Origin: Pseudomonas sp. DNDY-54
Lineage (GTDB): Bacteria > Pseudomonadota > Gammaproteobacteria > Pseudomonadales > Pseudomonadaceae
Assembly: GCF_019880365.1 (NCBI RefSeq)
Contig: NZ_CP082271.1
Location: 1,736,001-1,800,000 of the forward strand
DNA length: 64,000 bases
Direction of reading: 5' to 3'
This document shows, piece by piece, positions 8,372 through 17,489 of this stretch. The notes under the pieces were generated by a model. The model had not been told where the DNA came from. It saw only the letters and a program-made list of their open reading frames with translations, and did not search any database. The position numbers and the translations under genes are program-made. Each line of letters opens with the position of its first letter. Positions within the stretch are counted from its first letter, which is position 1.

Positions 8372-9808
8372 TCAGTAGACGTCCCTGTTGAACAGCAGAG
8401 CGGGTATGGTTCGGGCGAGGATGTAGATGTCGAACCAGACGGACCAGCGCTCGATGTAGTCCAGATCGTATTCGACGCGTTTCTCGATTTTTTCGAGCGT
8501 GTCGGTCTCGCCACGGTAACCGTTGATCTGGGCCCAGCCTGTGATCCCAGGCTTCACGCGATGGCGTGCGGAGTATTCAGAAACGGCATCCTCGAACAGC
8601 ACGCCGGCGGCCTTGGTGGCGGTCGCATGTGGGCGAGGGCCGACCATGGACATGCTACCCAGGAAGACGTTGAGCAACTGAGGTAGCTCATCGAGGCTGG
8701 TCTTGCGGATGAAACGGCCCACACGAGTGATGCGATCGTCGTCACGCGTTGTTTGGCGTTCGGCGTTAGCGTCCGACTTGGCGTGGTACATCGAGCGGAA
8801 CTTGAAGACTTCGATCAGCCGGTTGTTGTAGCCGTAACGCTTCTGCTTGAACAGGACCGGGCCGGGCGAGTCGATCTTGATCGCCAGTGCAAGTAGGAGC
8901 ATGACCGGTGCAGCGGCCAACAGGGCCACGCTTGAAAGGATGATGTCTTCGATGCGCTTGAACATCGGCGACCAGCCACGTAATGGAAGATCGGAGGCAA
9001 TCAGCGTCGGCAACCCGCCAACTTCGGTGATGCGCTTGTTGGCGTGACGGAAGGCGACCATGTCCGGTACTAGCAGCACGTTCACTGGCAGCTTGCGCAG
9101 CTCGTTGATCACCTGGCCGATGCGGCTGTCCGCGAACCAGGGAAGGGCGACCAGCACCTGGGTGACTTTTTCCTCACGGATCATCTGTTCCAAATCACGG
9201 GTGTTGCCCAGCAGCGGCAGGTCAGCCAGCGTTTTGGGCAGGCGCTCCAAACGATCGTCGATGAACCCAAGAACGCCGGTACGGATGTCACGGTGATGAG
9301 CGAGGTATTCGGCCACGCGTACGCCGTTATCGGTGCCGCCGAGGATCACCGCATTCTGCAGGTAGACGCCCTTGGCCATCAGTCGGCGGAACAGTGCGAG
9401 CATCATGAGTCGCTCTGCGCCGAACAGAACGCCGCTGGTCACAAACCAGAACGTCAGATGCTTGGCTTCCAGGTAGCTGAACATGCCCAGCCCTTGGTGC
9501 ATGAAAATCAACAGGCTGAACGCTGCGGCCCAAGCCACGAGCATCGTGCGAAAACGCAGCAAGGTGCTGAACACTTCCTCGCTGTATATACCCACCGACT
9601 GAAAGATGACGACGCTGATCACGCCGAAGAACATAAGAAAGGTGCTGAAGGTTCCGCCGCCCGCTGGGAGCTCAAGCGGCAGAAACAGCAAAAGAAGGAC
9701 ACCAGGCAGCACAGCGGTGAGCCCGTGAATCAAGCGGACGCTGGCTAAAAAGTAATCGACGAAACTGGGGTGGGCGTACTCAAGGGTTCCAACGGACTGT
9801 AAGCGCAT
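8372..9808 (-). CDS. wcaJ: Undecaprenyl-phosphate glucose phosphotransferase (WcaJ/WbaP type)
   Basis: It starts repeat-unit synthesis by transferring a sugar-1-phosphate (usually glucose or galactose) from UDP-sugar to undecaprenyl phosphate. The 478 residues comprise four N-terminal membrane helices (within about 27-138), a Rossmann-like CoA-binding-type domain (about 150-275), then a fifth hydrophobic segment (288-311) and the bacterial sugar-transferase catalytic domain. The catalytic domain shows SPGPVLFKQKRYG, KFRSMY (336-341), SLDELPQLLN with the catalytic D373/E374 pair, and VGPRPH. The ribosome site GGAAGGAG lies just before the ATG. As first gene of the left-pointing operon, it should be preceded by the operon promoter in 9809-10180. 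The sugar used is not determinable from sequence. Confidence 0.92.
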   Translation of the reverse strand: MRLQSVGTLEYAHPSFVDYFLASVRLIHGLTAVLPGVLLLLFLPLELPAGGGTFSTFLMFFGVISVVIFQSVGIYSEEVFSTLLRFRTMLVAWAAAFSLLIFMHQGLGMFSYLEAKHLTFWFVTSGVLFGAERLMMLALFRRLMAKGVYLQNAVILGGTDNGVRVAEYLAHHRDIRTGVLGFIDDRLERLPKTLADLPLLGNTRDLEQMIREEKVTQVLVALPWFADSRIGQVINELRKLPVNVLLVPDMVAFRHANKRITEVGGLPTLIASDLPLRGWSPMFKRIEDIILSSVALLAAAPVMLLLALAIKIDSPGPVLFKQKRYGYNNRLIEVFKFRSMYHAKSDANAERQTTRDDDRITRVGRFIRKTSLDELPQLLNVFLGSMSMVGPRPHATATKAAGVLFEDAVSEYSARHRVKPGITGWAQINGYRGETDTLEKIEKRVEYDLDYIERWSVWFDIYILARTIPALLFNRDVY

Positions 9809-10180
9809 ACAAGGCTCCTTCCTACGGCTATTGCTAGCTCAATACTCGTTTTGATCGCCGCGATCCGCGGTTCTGATGGCAGGCCGCTATCGCAACCTTC
9901 ACCTGGACTAGTGCTCCGACCGCCTTCCATGAAATGAGTTCACCGCGCCGGCGCAAAGTGTTGCGCTTACTGAAAGGATTAACTGACATTCACAAGACGT
10001 TGAAAAATAAGAATAAAAACTCTTGGCTTCCGTGGGGATGAGTGTTTTCGACAGCGCAGTTCTGACCGGTGGTCGCTAGCAGCCGGCAATCGGCTTAAGC
10101 CATGCAGGTCGATGGCTGCACAACTTTCCCGCTACGAAACGGGTCTTATCTGGCGGATCCCCAGATGGAAGTAAAAAGGC
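9809..10180. other. 372-bp divergent intergenic region (EPS operon / yegS)
   Basis: This is the only regulatory region visible upstream of the polysaccharide operon and also serves the divergent lipid kinase gene. It contains a strongly AT-rich tract around 9995-10022 in otherwise GC-rich sequence, which is where promoter elements would be expected. I could not identify a convincing sigma-70, sigma-54 or sigma-28 promoter or a perfect operator palindrome. No gene is seen. Confidence 0.4.
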
Positions 10181-11110
10181 ATGAATGAATCCAAAGCATT
10201 GCTCGTGCTTCACGGCAAGCAAGGACTCAATGAGGACGTGCGTGCAGCGGTCAATGACTGGCGCCAGCTTGGAAATGAATTGGCCGTCCGGGTGACCTGG
10301 GAGCCCGGCGATACGGCACGTATCGTGGCGGAAGCCATTGCTGAGGGGTACAGATCACTTGTGGCTGGCGGTGGGGACGGCACTGTGCGTGAAATGGTGC
10401 AGGCGCTGCTGGACAGCGGCTCCGATGTGAGCATGGCCGTGCTGCCGCTGGGTACCGCCAACGATTTCGCACAGGCCGCCGAGATCCCGCTTTCACCCTT
10501 CGATGCGCTGACGCTGCTCAACCGTGAGCCGACCTGGGTTGATGTCGGCGAAATGAACGGTGAACCCTTTCTCAACATGGCGACTGGCGGTTTCGGCTCC
10601 AAGGTAACCGCTACGACGTCGAATGAATTGAAGCGGATGCTGGGTGGTAGCGCTTATCTGCTGACGGGCTTGTCGCGGTTCAGCGAGCTGCGCAGTGCGT
10701 GGGGACGTTTCGCTGGCCCTGATTTCACCTGGGAGGGAGAGTTTCTTGCGCTGGGTATTGGCAATGGTCGCCAGTCCGGCGGTGGGCAGCAACTTTGCCC
10801 TCAGGCTTCGGTTGATGACGGGTTGCTGGATATCTGTATCGTTCCGGCGCCCGCGGATGCGGTGGGTACCTTGGGTACATTGCTGAGCGGTGGATTGCTT
10901 GGGATTGATACCGTATCGGTAACGGCGCGCGTGCCTTGGCTCGATGTCGATGCGCCGGATGAGATAGATATCAATCTGGATGGCGAGCCGTTTGCCGCCA
11001 AACGCATGCACTTTTCGGTAAAGCGCCGAGCGCTGCGGCTGCACCTACCGGTCGATAGCCCGGTGTTGCGTGACGAGCCCCTGCCGCCACCGAACCACGA
11101 GATCGCATGA
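10181..11110 (+). CDS. yegS: YegS-like lipid kinase (DAGK catalytic domain)
   Basis: This 309-residue kinase of the diacylglycerol/sphingosine kinase family probably phosphorylates a membrane lipid such as phosphatidylglycerol (known for YegS). The N-terminal catalytic domain shows the nucleotide-binding GGGDGTVRE (63-71) and LPLGTANDFA (88-97), and the C-terminal beta-sandwich ends in the DGEP segment typical of the family. GGAAG lies about 10 nt before the ATG. It is divergent from the polysaccharide operon and stands alone, with no sign of a functional link other than shared upstream DNA. Confidence 0.9.
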   Translation: MNESKALLVLHGKQGLNEDVRAAVNDWRQLGNELAVRVTWEPGDTARIVAEAIAEGYRSLVAGGGDGTVREMVQALLDSGSDVSMAVLPLGTANDFAQAAEIPLSPFDALTLLNREPTWVDVGEMNGEPFLNMATGGFGSKVTATTSNELKRMLGGSAYLLTGLSRFSELRSAWGRFAGPDFTWEGEFLALGIGNGRQSGGGQQLCPQASVDDGLLDICIVPAPADAVGTLGTLLSGGLLGIDTVSVTARVPWLDVDAPDEIDINLDGEPFAAKRMHFSVKRRALRLHLPVDSPVLRDEPLPPPNHEIA

Positions 11111-11168
11111 AAGCAGGCCTGTCCCACCGCTCATGCTGCGGCGGCTGATAAATACTTGTTCGGACACA

Positions 11169-11195
11169 TAAAGCACAGGGCATTGCGGCCGATAG
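11169..11195 (+). promoter_or_regulatory. Putative sigma-28 (FliA) promoter of cheV
   Basis: TAAA at 11169-11172 is followed by exactly 15 nt and then GCCGATAG at 11188-11195. The enterobacterial and pseudomonad FliA consensus is TAAA-N15-GCCGATAA, so only the last base differs. The element ends 33 nt before the cheV ATG, and CheV is a chemotaxis protein, which fits flagellar-class regulation. Confidence 0.75.
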
Positions 11196-11228
11196 CTCCT
11201 TAGTCCCGTATTTAGCCAGGAGCCCCCA

Positions 11229-12161
11229 ATGGCCGGCATTCTAGAGTCAGTCGATCAACGCACCCGTTTGGTGGGGCAGAATCGTCTTGAAATCCTCATG
11301 TTCCGGCTCTCGGGCCGCCAGCAGTTCGCAATCAACGTCTTCAAGGTTCAGGAGGTCGTGCAGCTGCCGAAGATGACGCTCATGCCGCACCGCCATGGTT
11401 CGGTATGCGGTGTGGTCAACCTGCGCGGTCAGACGCTGCCGGTCATCGATCTGTCGCGGGCCATTGGCTTGCGCCCTTTAGTGCCGGATGAGCGCAGTAC
11501 CATCATCGTGACCGAGTACAACCGTTCGGTTCAGGCGTTTCTGGTGGGCGGTGTGGAGCGCATCCTCAACCTCAACTGGGAAGAAGTGTTGCCCCCGCCG
11601 ACGACCGCCGGACGCCAACATTACCTCACGGCGATCACCAAGGTTGACGACAAGCTTGTCGAAGTCATCGACGTTGAAAAAGTGCTGGCTGAGATTGTTC
11701 CCTACAACACCAGCATTGCGCCGGAACGCTTGACGGACCCGGTTCTCGAGCGCGCGCGGGGTCGCGAAGTGCTGTGCGTTGACGACTCGACCGTTGCGTT
11801 GGCGCAACTGCGCGAGACGTTGAGCCAGCTCGGCATCACGGTTCACTCCGCCAGTGACGGTATGAAGGGCTTGAACAAGCTCAAGGCCTGGGCGGATGCC
11901 GGAGAGGTGCTCACCGATCGCCTGTTGATGGTGTTCACCGATGCCGAAATGCCGGAAATGGACGGCTACCGGCTCACCACCGAGATTCGCAACGATCCTC
12001 GTCTGCGCGATTTGCATGTGGTCCTGCACACCTCGCTTTCCGGCAGCTTCAATCTGGCAATGGTAAAAAAAGTCGGCTGCGACAACTTCCTTTCCAAGTT
12101 CCAGCCGGAGAAACTGGTGGACGTCGTCCGCGAACGCTTGTTGCTGGACGAACCAGGCTAA
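11229..12161 (+). CDS. cheV: Chemotaxis coupling protein CheV (CheW-REC)
   Basis: A 310-residue cytoplasmic adaptor linking chemoreceptors to CheA and tuned by phosphorylation. The N-terminal CheW domain (about 17-165) includes VCGVVNLRGQTLPVIDL. The C-terminal receiver domain (about 180-305) has the acidic pocket D185/D186 (CVDDS), the phospho-acceptor D238 in FTDAEMPEMDG and a conserved late Lys in FLSKF. AGGAG lies 8 nt before the ATG. The sigma-28-like promoter just upstream supports expression with late flagellar genes. Other chemotaxis genes are not in the window, which is usual for cheV in pseudomonads. Confidence 0.95.
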   Translation: MAGILESVDQRTRLVGQNRLEILMFRLSGRQQFAINVFKVQEVVQLPKMTLMPHRHGSVCGVVNLRGQTLPVIDLSRAIGLRPLVPDERSTIIVTEYNRSVQAFLVGGVERILNLNWEEVLPPPTTAGRQHYLTAITKVDDKLVEVIDVEKVLAEIVPYNTSIAPERLTDPVLERARGREVLCVDDSTVALAQLRETLSQLGITVHSASDGMKGLNKLKAWADAGEVLTDRLLMVFTDAEMPEMDGYRLTTEIRNDPRLRDLHVVLHTSLSGSFNLAMVKKVGCDNFLSKFQPEKLVDVVRERLLLDEPG

Positions 12162-12186
12162 CCCGACCACTCCTCGAGGCGTCCGC

Positions 12187-12990
12187 ATGCACCTTTCCTC
12201 GTTGTACCGCTTTCCCCTCAAGTCCGGTTCCGCTGATGCGCTTGAGGAGGGGTGGTGCGATGAGCTGGGTCTGAGCGGCGACCGCCGTTGGATGGTGGTT
12301 GACGCCGCGAGCGGGAAATTCCTTACCCAACGAGTGCTGCCTCGAATGGCATTGCTCGCAGCCCGGTGGCAGGGCGAAACGGCGTTGCTGCTGAGCGCAC
12401 CTTTGATGGACCCGATGTTCGTGCCGGTTCCTGGCTCGGGCAGTGCGACCCGTGGTGTGCTGATTTGGCGTGAAAGTCTGCAAGCCGCTGATGCAGGCGA
12501 CACGGCGGCGGCATGGTTGACACGGCTGCTGGATCGCCCGTGCCGGCTGGTTTATCTGCCAACGGGCCAAGGCATTCAGATCGACCAGGATTTTGCTCGT
12601 CTCGGCGAAAAGACTGGGTTCAGCGACGGGTTTCCTTTTTTGCTGATCGGCCAACGATCGCTGGATGACCTGTCAGCACGTGTGGGGCAGCTCTTGGACG
12701 CACGGCGGTTTCGGCCGAATCTGATTGTGGCCGGCTCGGCACCTTATGCCGAAGATGGTTGGCGGCGCATTCGCATTGGGGACATTGAGTTTCGCGTGGT
12801 CAAACCTTGCTCACGCTGCATCATCCCGACGATCAATCCACTGAACGGCGAAAAGGCTGCCGATCGGGAGCCGCTGGCCACGTTGATGACCTACCGCAAG
12901 GGTGAAGGCGGCGTGTTTTTCGGTCAGAATCTGATCGCCGAAGGCACCGGCTCCCTGAAAGTGGGCATGCCTGTCGAAGTGCTGGAGTAG
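12187..12990 (+). CDS. MOSC domain protein (YcbX-like)
   Basis: This 267-residue protein has the MOSC N-terminal beta-barrel (about 1-120) followed by a MOSC domain (about 130-265). MOSC proteins bind or transfer sulfur on molybdenum cofactor; E. coli YcbX helps reduce N-hydroxylated bases. Conserved features are RFPLKSG at the N-terminus, FLLIGQ, the CSRC pair (C208, C211) and the NPLNGEK stretch. It follows cheV by 25 bp on the same strand, so it may be read from the same transcript, although no functional link is known. No iron-sulfur ferredoxin domain is fused, unlike YcbX, which is longer. Confidence 0.85.
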   Translation: MHLSSLYRFPLKSGSADALEEGWCDELGLSGDRRWMVVDAASGKFLTQRVLPRMALLAARWQGETALLLSAPLMDPMFVPVPGSGSATRGVLIWRESLQAADAGDTAAAWLTRLLDRPCRLVYLPTGQGIQIDQDFARLGEKTGFSDGFPFLLIGQRSLDDLSARVGQLLDARRFRPNLIVAGSAPYAEDGWRRIRIGDIEFRVVKPCSRCIIPTINPLNGEKAADREPLATLMTYRKGEGGVFFGQNLIAEGTGSLKVGMPVEVLE

Positions 12991-13188
12991 GTCGGCTGAC
13001 TTGTCGGGCGGTTTAAGGGTAGTCCTCGACCCTTCACGCACATTCCGGTCTGTAGACACCGTCCAGTCGTTCATTGAACTAGGCGCATCGTAAAGCGGAG
13101 ACGTCCGTCGACGATGGAGCTGTGCAGTGCGCTTGCCGACGGGTAGCGGTGCCGAGGGAGGCCAGGCAGCGGTGCAGAGGCCAGCAGC

Positions 13189-13206
13189 GGTGGGCTGAAG
13201 CCCACC
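13189..13206. repeat. 18-bp perfect palindromic element
   Basis: GGTGGGCT-GA-AGCCCACC forms an 8-bp stem with a 2-nt centre in the 274-bp gap between the convergent MOSC and slt genes. Sequences of this sort recur between genes in Pseudomonas genomes and can act as terminators or REP-like elements. Only one copy was noticed in this window, so its repeat status is from general knowledge, not seen here. Confidence 0.5.
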
Positions 13207-13264
13207 CTACCTGCTCAAGCCGACCCGACTGGCCAATGCTTCGTTCATTCGGCTGTTCAGCGCA

Positions 13265-15193
13265 TCATTGGCTGTCGAAGTAACGCTCGTGCCATTCCAC
13301 CAGTGGTTGCGGTGCGTTCAGCTTCTGGCCATAGATCACTGAATAGGTCAGGACGTTTTGCACGTATTGGCGGGTTTCGTCGAACGGGATGTTCTCGACC
13401 CAAACGTCGAAGGGGAGGTGCTCGGCGCCCTTCAGCCATTGGCGAACACGACCGGGCCCCGCGTTATACGCGGCAGAAGCCAGCACCCGATTGCCCTTGA
13501 ATTGACCGTAGATCTGGCTGAGGTACGCCGCGCCCAGCTGGATATTGACGTTGGGATTCAGCACTTGTTGCTGTGAAGACAGCGGAATGTCGAAGCGTCT
13601 GGCCGTTTCCTTCGCGGTGGCCGGCATTAATTGCATCAGCCCCGTGGCGCCAACATGCGAGCGAGCATCGGCCATGAATGCACTTTCCTGCCGGGTGATG
13701 GCGAATGCCCAACTCGGATGAATCTCGCGCGCTTTAGCTGCGTTGACCAGGCTGCTGCGATAAGCCATCGGGAAGCGGATATCCAAGTCGTCCCAATACT
13801 TCGCTTGGCTGATCGTACGGATGGCGGGGAAGTACCACTCCATGTCATAGGCGAGTCGCGCCTGTGCCACCAACTCGTCGCGGCTGAACAGGCGGCTCAC
13901 GTGATACCACTCGCGGCGCCCATCGACGATCTGTCCACGCGCATGGAACTCCATGGCGCGACGAATACCTGCAGTATTCCGCACCTTCTGGATCATCTTT
14001 GGGTCAAGCGCCAACGGCTGATGATTGAGCTTGTAAGGTGCCTGAATGCGATCGGCCGAGAGGAATCCGTAAAAGTCCCGCTCGCCCGCAACCGGCTGAT
14101 AGAGCTGCGCTGCGCTCTCATTGTTGGGCTTGGCCAACTCCAGGCTGCGTGCCTTCCAATAACGCCAGCGGTTGCTGTTGGCCAGTTCTTCTGGGAACCG
14201 CTGAGTCAGTGCATGGGCATCGTCCCACCGGCCAAGACGGAGCAGCAGGCGAGCACGCCACTCGCTCACGGTGTCGTCACGTAATTCGGGATCGTACTCC
14301 GCCATGACTTTCAGCGCGCGGGCGTCGAAACGCTTGGCGAGGGTCAAGCCGATCTGCCGCGCGATTGCGACCTTCTCCTCGGTCGAGAAGTCCAGGCGTC
14401 TGGCGTAGCTGTCGAGCAGGCCGAGCGCTTGCTCCGGATCCTTTCGGGCAAGGCGGCGTAGACCGATCGAGACGATGTCGCCCATGGCCTCGGTGGACGG
14501 TGTGAAGCGGTCAGTCTGCGCCAGGATCTGCGGTTTCTGCGCGACGTCGACCAATAGCTCGCCGTGTCTTTTCAGCGTCGGCAGGCCCTTAATCAAAAAA
14601 TTGGCCAGGCCGTAATTGCTACTCTCGACAGCCAGTTTGGTGCGCTTCCAGCGCAATGTCTCGGTTAGCTGCCCTGCAGTCTCCCAGCGCTCGAACAGCG
14701 CATCGCACGCCTTGTGTTGGGACTTACCGACCAACCACAGCCGCTCGGCTGTTTCATAGCCCTGTTTGGTCTGGCCGCTGGTGAGCTGATACTGGCCGAA
14801 CAGGCAGTCCAGCTCGGTGAAGTTCATCTTTGGGTCGTAGTGCGCTACGAAGGGTTGCCAGTCACCGCGGGCTGCCAGCAACCGCAGCCAGCGCAGTTTC
14901 ATCCAGCTGACCTGAGGCAGGTCGCCATGCTCGGCCAGAAACTTCTCGACCTCGTCATTACTCGCGCTCTTCAGCCTGGCCGTTAAGTCGTCGTATGCCA
15001 GATAGGGTTCGAGCGGGTAATCCCGAAGCGCGGCGGCATAACGCCGGTATGGGCCGCTATCCCCTTTGGCCAGGGCGCGTTTGGCTTCGTCGTAGAACTG
15101 CCGTTGCTGCTGAAGACTGGCGGCTTGAGTGGTTTGGAGTGTGATGGCAGTGAACAGGAGGCAAAAACAGATACTGGAGAGTCGACCGCGCAT
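13265..15193 (-). CDS. slt: Soluble lytic murein transglycosylase
   Basis: This 642-residue periplasmic enzyme cleaves peptidoglycan glycan strands with formation of 1,6-anhydro-MurNAc. A signal peptide occupies about residues 1-25. A long alpha-helical superhelix (U and L domains) follows, then the C-terminal goose-lysozyme-like catalytic domain. The catalytic Glu is E503 in ITRQESAF, followed by the family motifs GATGLMQLMPATA and AAYNAGPGRV. Length matches Slt70. The gene is monocistronic here and divergent from uup. Confidence 0.94.
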   Translation of the reverse strand: MRGRLSSICFCLLFTAITLQTTQAASLQQQRQFYDEAKRALAKGDSGPYRRYAAALRDYPLEPYLAYDDLTARLKSASNDEVEKFLAEHGDLPQVSWMKLRWLRLLAARGDWQPFVAHYDPKMNFTELDCLFGQYQLTSGQTKQGYETAERLWLVGKSQHKACDALFERWETAGQLTETLRWKRTKLAVESSNYGLANFLIKGLPTLKRHGELLVDVAQKPQILAQTDRFTPSTEAMGDIVSIGLRRLARKDPEQALGLLDSYARRLDFSTEEKVAIARQIGLTLAKRFDARALKVMAEYDPELRDDTVSEWRARLLLRLGRWDDAHALTQRFPEELANSNRWRYWKARSLELAKPNNESAAQLYQPVAGERDFYGFLSADRIQAPYKLNHQPLALDPKMIQKVRNTAGIRRAMEFHARGQIVDGRREWYHVSRLFSRDELVAQARLAYDMEWYFPAIRTISQAKYWDDLDIRFPMAYRSSLVNAAKAREIHPSWAFAITRQESAFMADARSHVGATGLMQLMPATAKETARRFDIPLSSQQQVLNPNVNIQLGAAYLSQIYGQFKGNRVLASAAYNAGPGRVRQWLKGAEHLPFDVWVENIPFDETRQYVQNVLTYSVIYGQKLNAPQPLVEWHERYFDSQ

Positions 15194-15462
15194 GAGACTT
15201 CCGAAGACGGGGGCATGGAGTTGCTGTGGCTAGCTTAGCCCGGCCGGCCTGGCAGTTAAACGTGGATTAAGCGCTTCAACCCCATAAAGCAGGACGTTCC
15301 GACGAACGTACGCTAGCGGCTCTGGATCGCGCGAACGGCCGTGATAAAGCAGTTGATTCGGCTTGCTGGCGAGGTGCGTCGGAACGGGCTGGAAACGCTC
15401 TGTTGCATCCGGCAGCCATGCGCGTTCTGCTAGACTGCGCGCCCTGTTTTCCGGAGGTAGTC

Positions 15463-17373
15463 ATGACCCTGCTCAAATTGACCAATGTGTCCCTCGCCTA
15501 TGGCAACAATCCCTTGCTGGATGGCGTGTCCTGGCAGATTGCGCGAGGTGAGCGGGTTTGCATCATCGGCCGCAACGGCACAGGCAAATCCAGCATGCTT
15601 AGCCTGGTTAAGGGCAGCCAGCTACCGGACGATGGTGAGATCTGGCGCGCACCGGGTCTGAAAATCGGCGAGCTGCCTCAAGAGCTCCCGCTCGCCGACG
15701 CGCGGACCGTGTTCGACGTGGTGGCCGAAGGCTTGGCCGGCGTCGGTCAGCTGTTAGCCGACTACCACCATCTCAGCCAGAACATCCAGAACGAAGCTGA
15801 CCTGGACAAGCTGATGCACGTTCAGCAGGAGCTCGAAGCGAAAGACGGCTGGCGTCTGCAACAGCTGGTGGACAGCACCCTGAGTCGTTTGCAGCTGCCA
15901 GCCGATAAGACGCTGGCCGAGCTTTCCGGTGGCTGGCGACGCCGGGTGTTATTGGCTCAGGCGCTGGTCTCCGAGCCCGATCTGTTGCTGCTGGACGAAC
16001 CGACCAACCACTTGGATATCGGCGCGATCGCCTGGTTGGAAGAGGCGCTGACGGGCTTCAACGGGGCTGTACTGTTCATCACGCACGACCGTGCGTTCCT
16101 GCAGAACCTGGCGACCCGAATCCTGGAATTGGATCGTGGGCACATGATCGACTGGAACGGCGATTACGCCAGCTTCCTGGTGCACAAGGAGCAGCAGATG
16201 GCGGCCGAAGAAACGGCCAACGCGTTGTTCGATAAGAAGCTCGCCCAGGAAGAGGTCTGGATTCGCCAAGGCATCAAGGCCCGGCGCACCCGTAATGAAG
16301 GTCGTGTACGTGCGCTCAAGGCATTGCGCGCTGAGCGCAGTGAGCGCCGCGAGCATCAGGGCAAAGCCAATATTCAAATCGACGCGGCCGAGAAATCCGG
16401 CAAGCAGGTGATTGTCGTCGAGCATGCGAGCTTTGCCCATCCCGGTGGCGAACCGCTGATTCGAGACTTTTCGATGGTCCTGCAACGAGGCGATCGCATC
16501 GGCTTGCTCGGGGCCAACGGTACTGGCAAGACGACGCTGTTGAAGCTGTTGCTAGGTGATCTTCAGCCAACCAGCGGTAAAGTCGAAGCCGGCACTCGTC
16601 TGGAAGTGGCGTATTTCGACCAGCTGCGTCACCAGCTGGAACTGGAAAAAACCGTCATCGACAACGTGGCCGAAGGGCGGGACTTCATCACCATCGACGG
16701 TCAGAGTCGCCACGTACTTAGCTACCTCGGGGACTTCCTGTTCAGCCCGCAGCGCGCCCGCACGCCGGTGAAGGCGTTGTCCGGTGGTGAACGGGCACGT
16801 CTCTTGCTGGCTAAGTTATTCAGCAAGCCAGCTAACCTCCTGGTGCTCGACGAACCGACCAACGATCTGGACGTTGAAACCCTCGAGCTGCTGGAAGAAG
16901 TCCTGCTCGCTTTCCAGGGCACGGTGCTGATGGTCAGCCACGACCGGGCGTTTCTCGACAACGTGGTTACCAGCACGCTGGTGTTCGAGGGCAACGGGGT
17001 CGTTCGCGAATATGTCGGCGGCTATCAGGACTGGCTGCGTCAGGGTGGCTCACCGAGGCTCTTGGGGGTCGCCGAGGCGAAAGAAACAAAAGAGGAAAAG
17101 GCTGAGACCGCTCAAGCCAAGCCCGCGGCGGCGGCTGCTGAACCCGCACCCACCAAGAAGAAGTTGAGCTACAAGGTGCAGCGCGAACTTGAGGCGCTAC
17201 CGGCGAAAATTGACGCAGTCGAGAAAAACATAGCCGCCGTACAGGCCGAAATTGCAGAGCCGGCGTTCTACCAGCAAACTCCGGAGCGCACGGGTGAAAC
17301 CATTGCACGTCTCGACGCGCTGCAGGCGGAACTCGACGAATTGCTCGAGCGCTGGGCGGAGTTGGAGGGCTGA
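15463..17373 (+). CDS. uup: ABC-F family ATPase Uup
   Basis: A 636-residue cytoplasmic ribosome-associated ABC-F ATPase, linked in E. coli to suppression of transposon precise excision and to ribosome function. It has two ABC modules: Walker A GRNGTGKSS with signature LSGGWRRR, and Walker A GANGTGKTT with signature LSGGERAR; both Walker B regions read LLDEPTNHLD / LDEPTNDLD. The charged inter-domain linker with RRTRNEGRVRALKALR is typical. The C-terminal coiled-coil DNA-binding tail (about 545-636, Ala/Glu/Lys rich) distinguishes Uup from other ABC-F proteins. I chose the ATG at 15463 because GGAGG lies directly upstream; an in-frame upstream ATG at 15403 has no family support. Confidence 0.94.
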   Translation: MTLLKLTNVSLAYGNNPLLDGVSWQIARGERVCIIGRNGTGKSSMLSLVKGSQLPDDGEIWRAPGLKIGELPQELPLADARTVFDVVAEGLAGVGQLLADYHHLSQNIQNEADLDKLMHVQQELEAKDGWRLQQLVDSTLSRLQLPADKTLAELSGGWRRRVLLAQALVSEPDLLLLDEPTNHLDIGAIAWLEEALTGFNGAVLFITHDRAFLQNLATRILELDRGHMIDWNGDYASFLVHKEQQMAAEETANALFDKKLAQEEVWIRQGIKARRTRNEGRVRALKALRAERSERREHQGKANIQIDAAEKSGKQVIVVEHASFAHPGGEPLIRDFSMVLQRGDRIGLLGANGTGKTTLLKLLLGDLQPTSGKVEAGTRLEVAYFDQLRHQLELEKTVIDNVAEGRDFITIDGQSRHVLSYLGDFLFSPQRARTPVKALSGGERARLLLAKLFSKPANLLVLDEPTNDLDVETLELLEEVLLAFQGTVLMVSHDRAFLDNVVTSTLVFEGNGVVREYVGGYQDWLRQGGSPRLLGVAEAKETKEEKAETAQAKPAAAAAEPAPTKKKLSYKVQRELEALPAKIDAVEKNIAAVQAEIAEPAFYQQTPERTGETIARLDALQAELDELLERWAELEG

Positions 17374-17489
17374 GCGAGGAAGGGAAGGGGGATCGTTACG
17401 ATAGCCCTTCACGCCTCACTGTTCTGCGCGGCTGGCTTGGTTGTCACTGAAACTACTCACGGGAACTGTCAGCACCAGACGGAGCATTA

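Noticed and set aside
11478..12503. 341-codon antisense frame spanning cheV and the MOSC gene
   Set aside because: It crosses two well-supported genes and has no recognisable domain.
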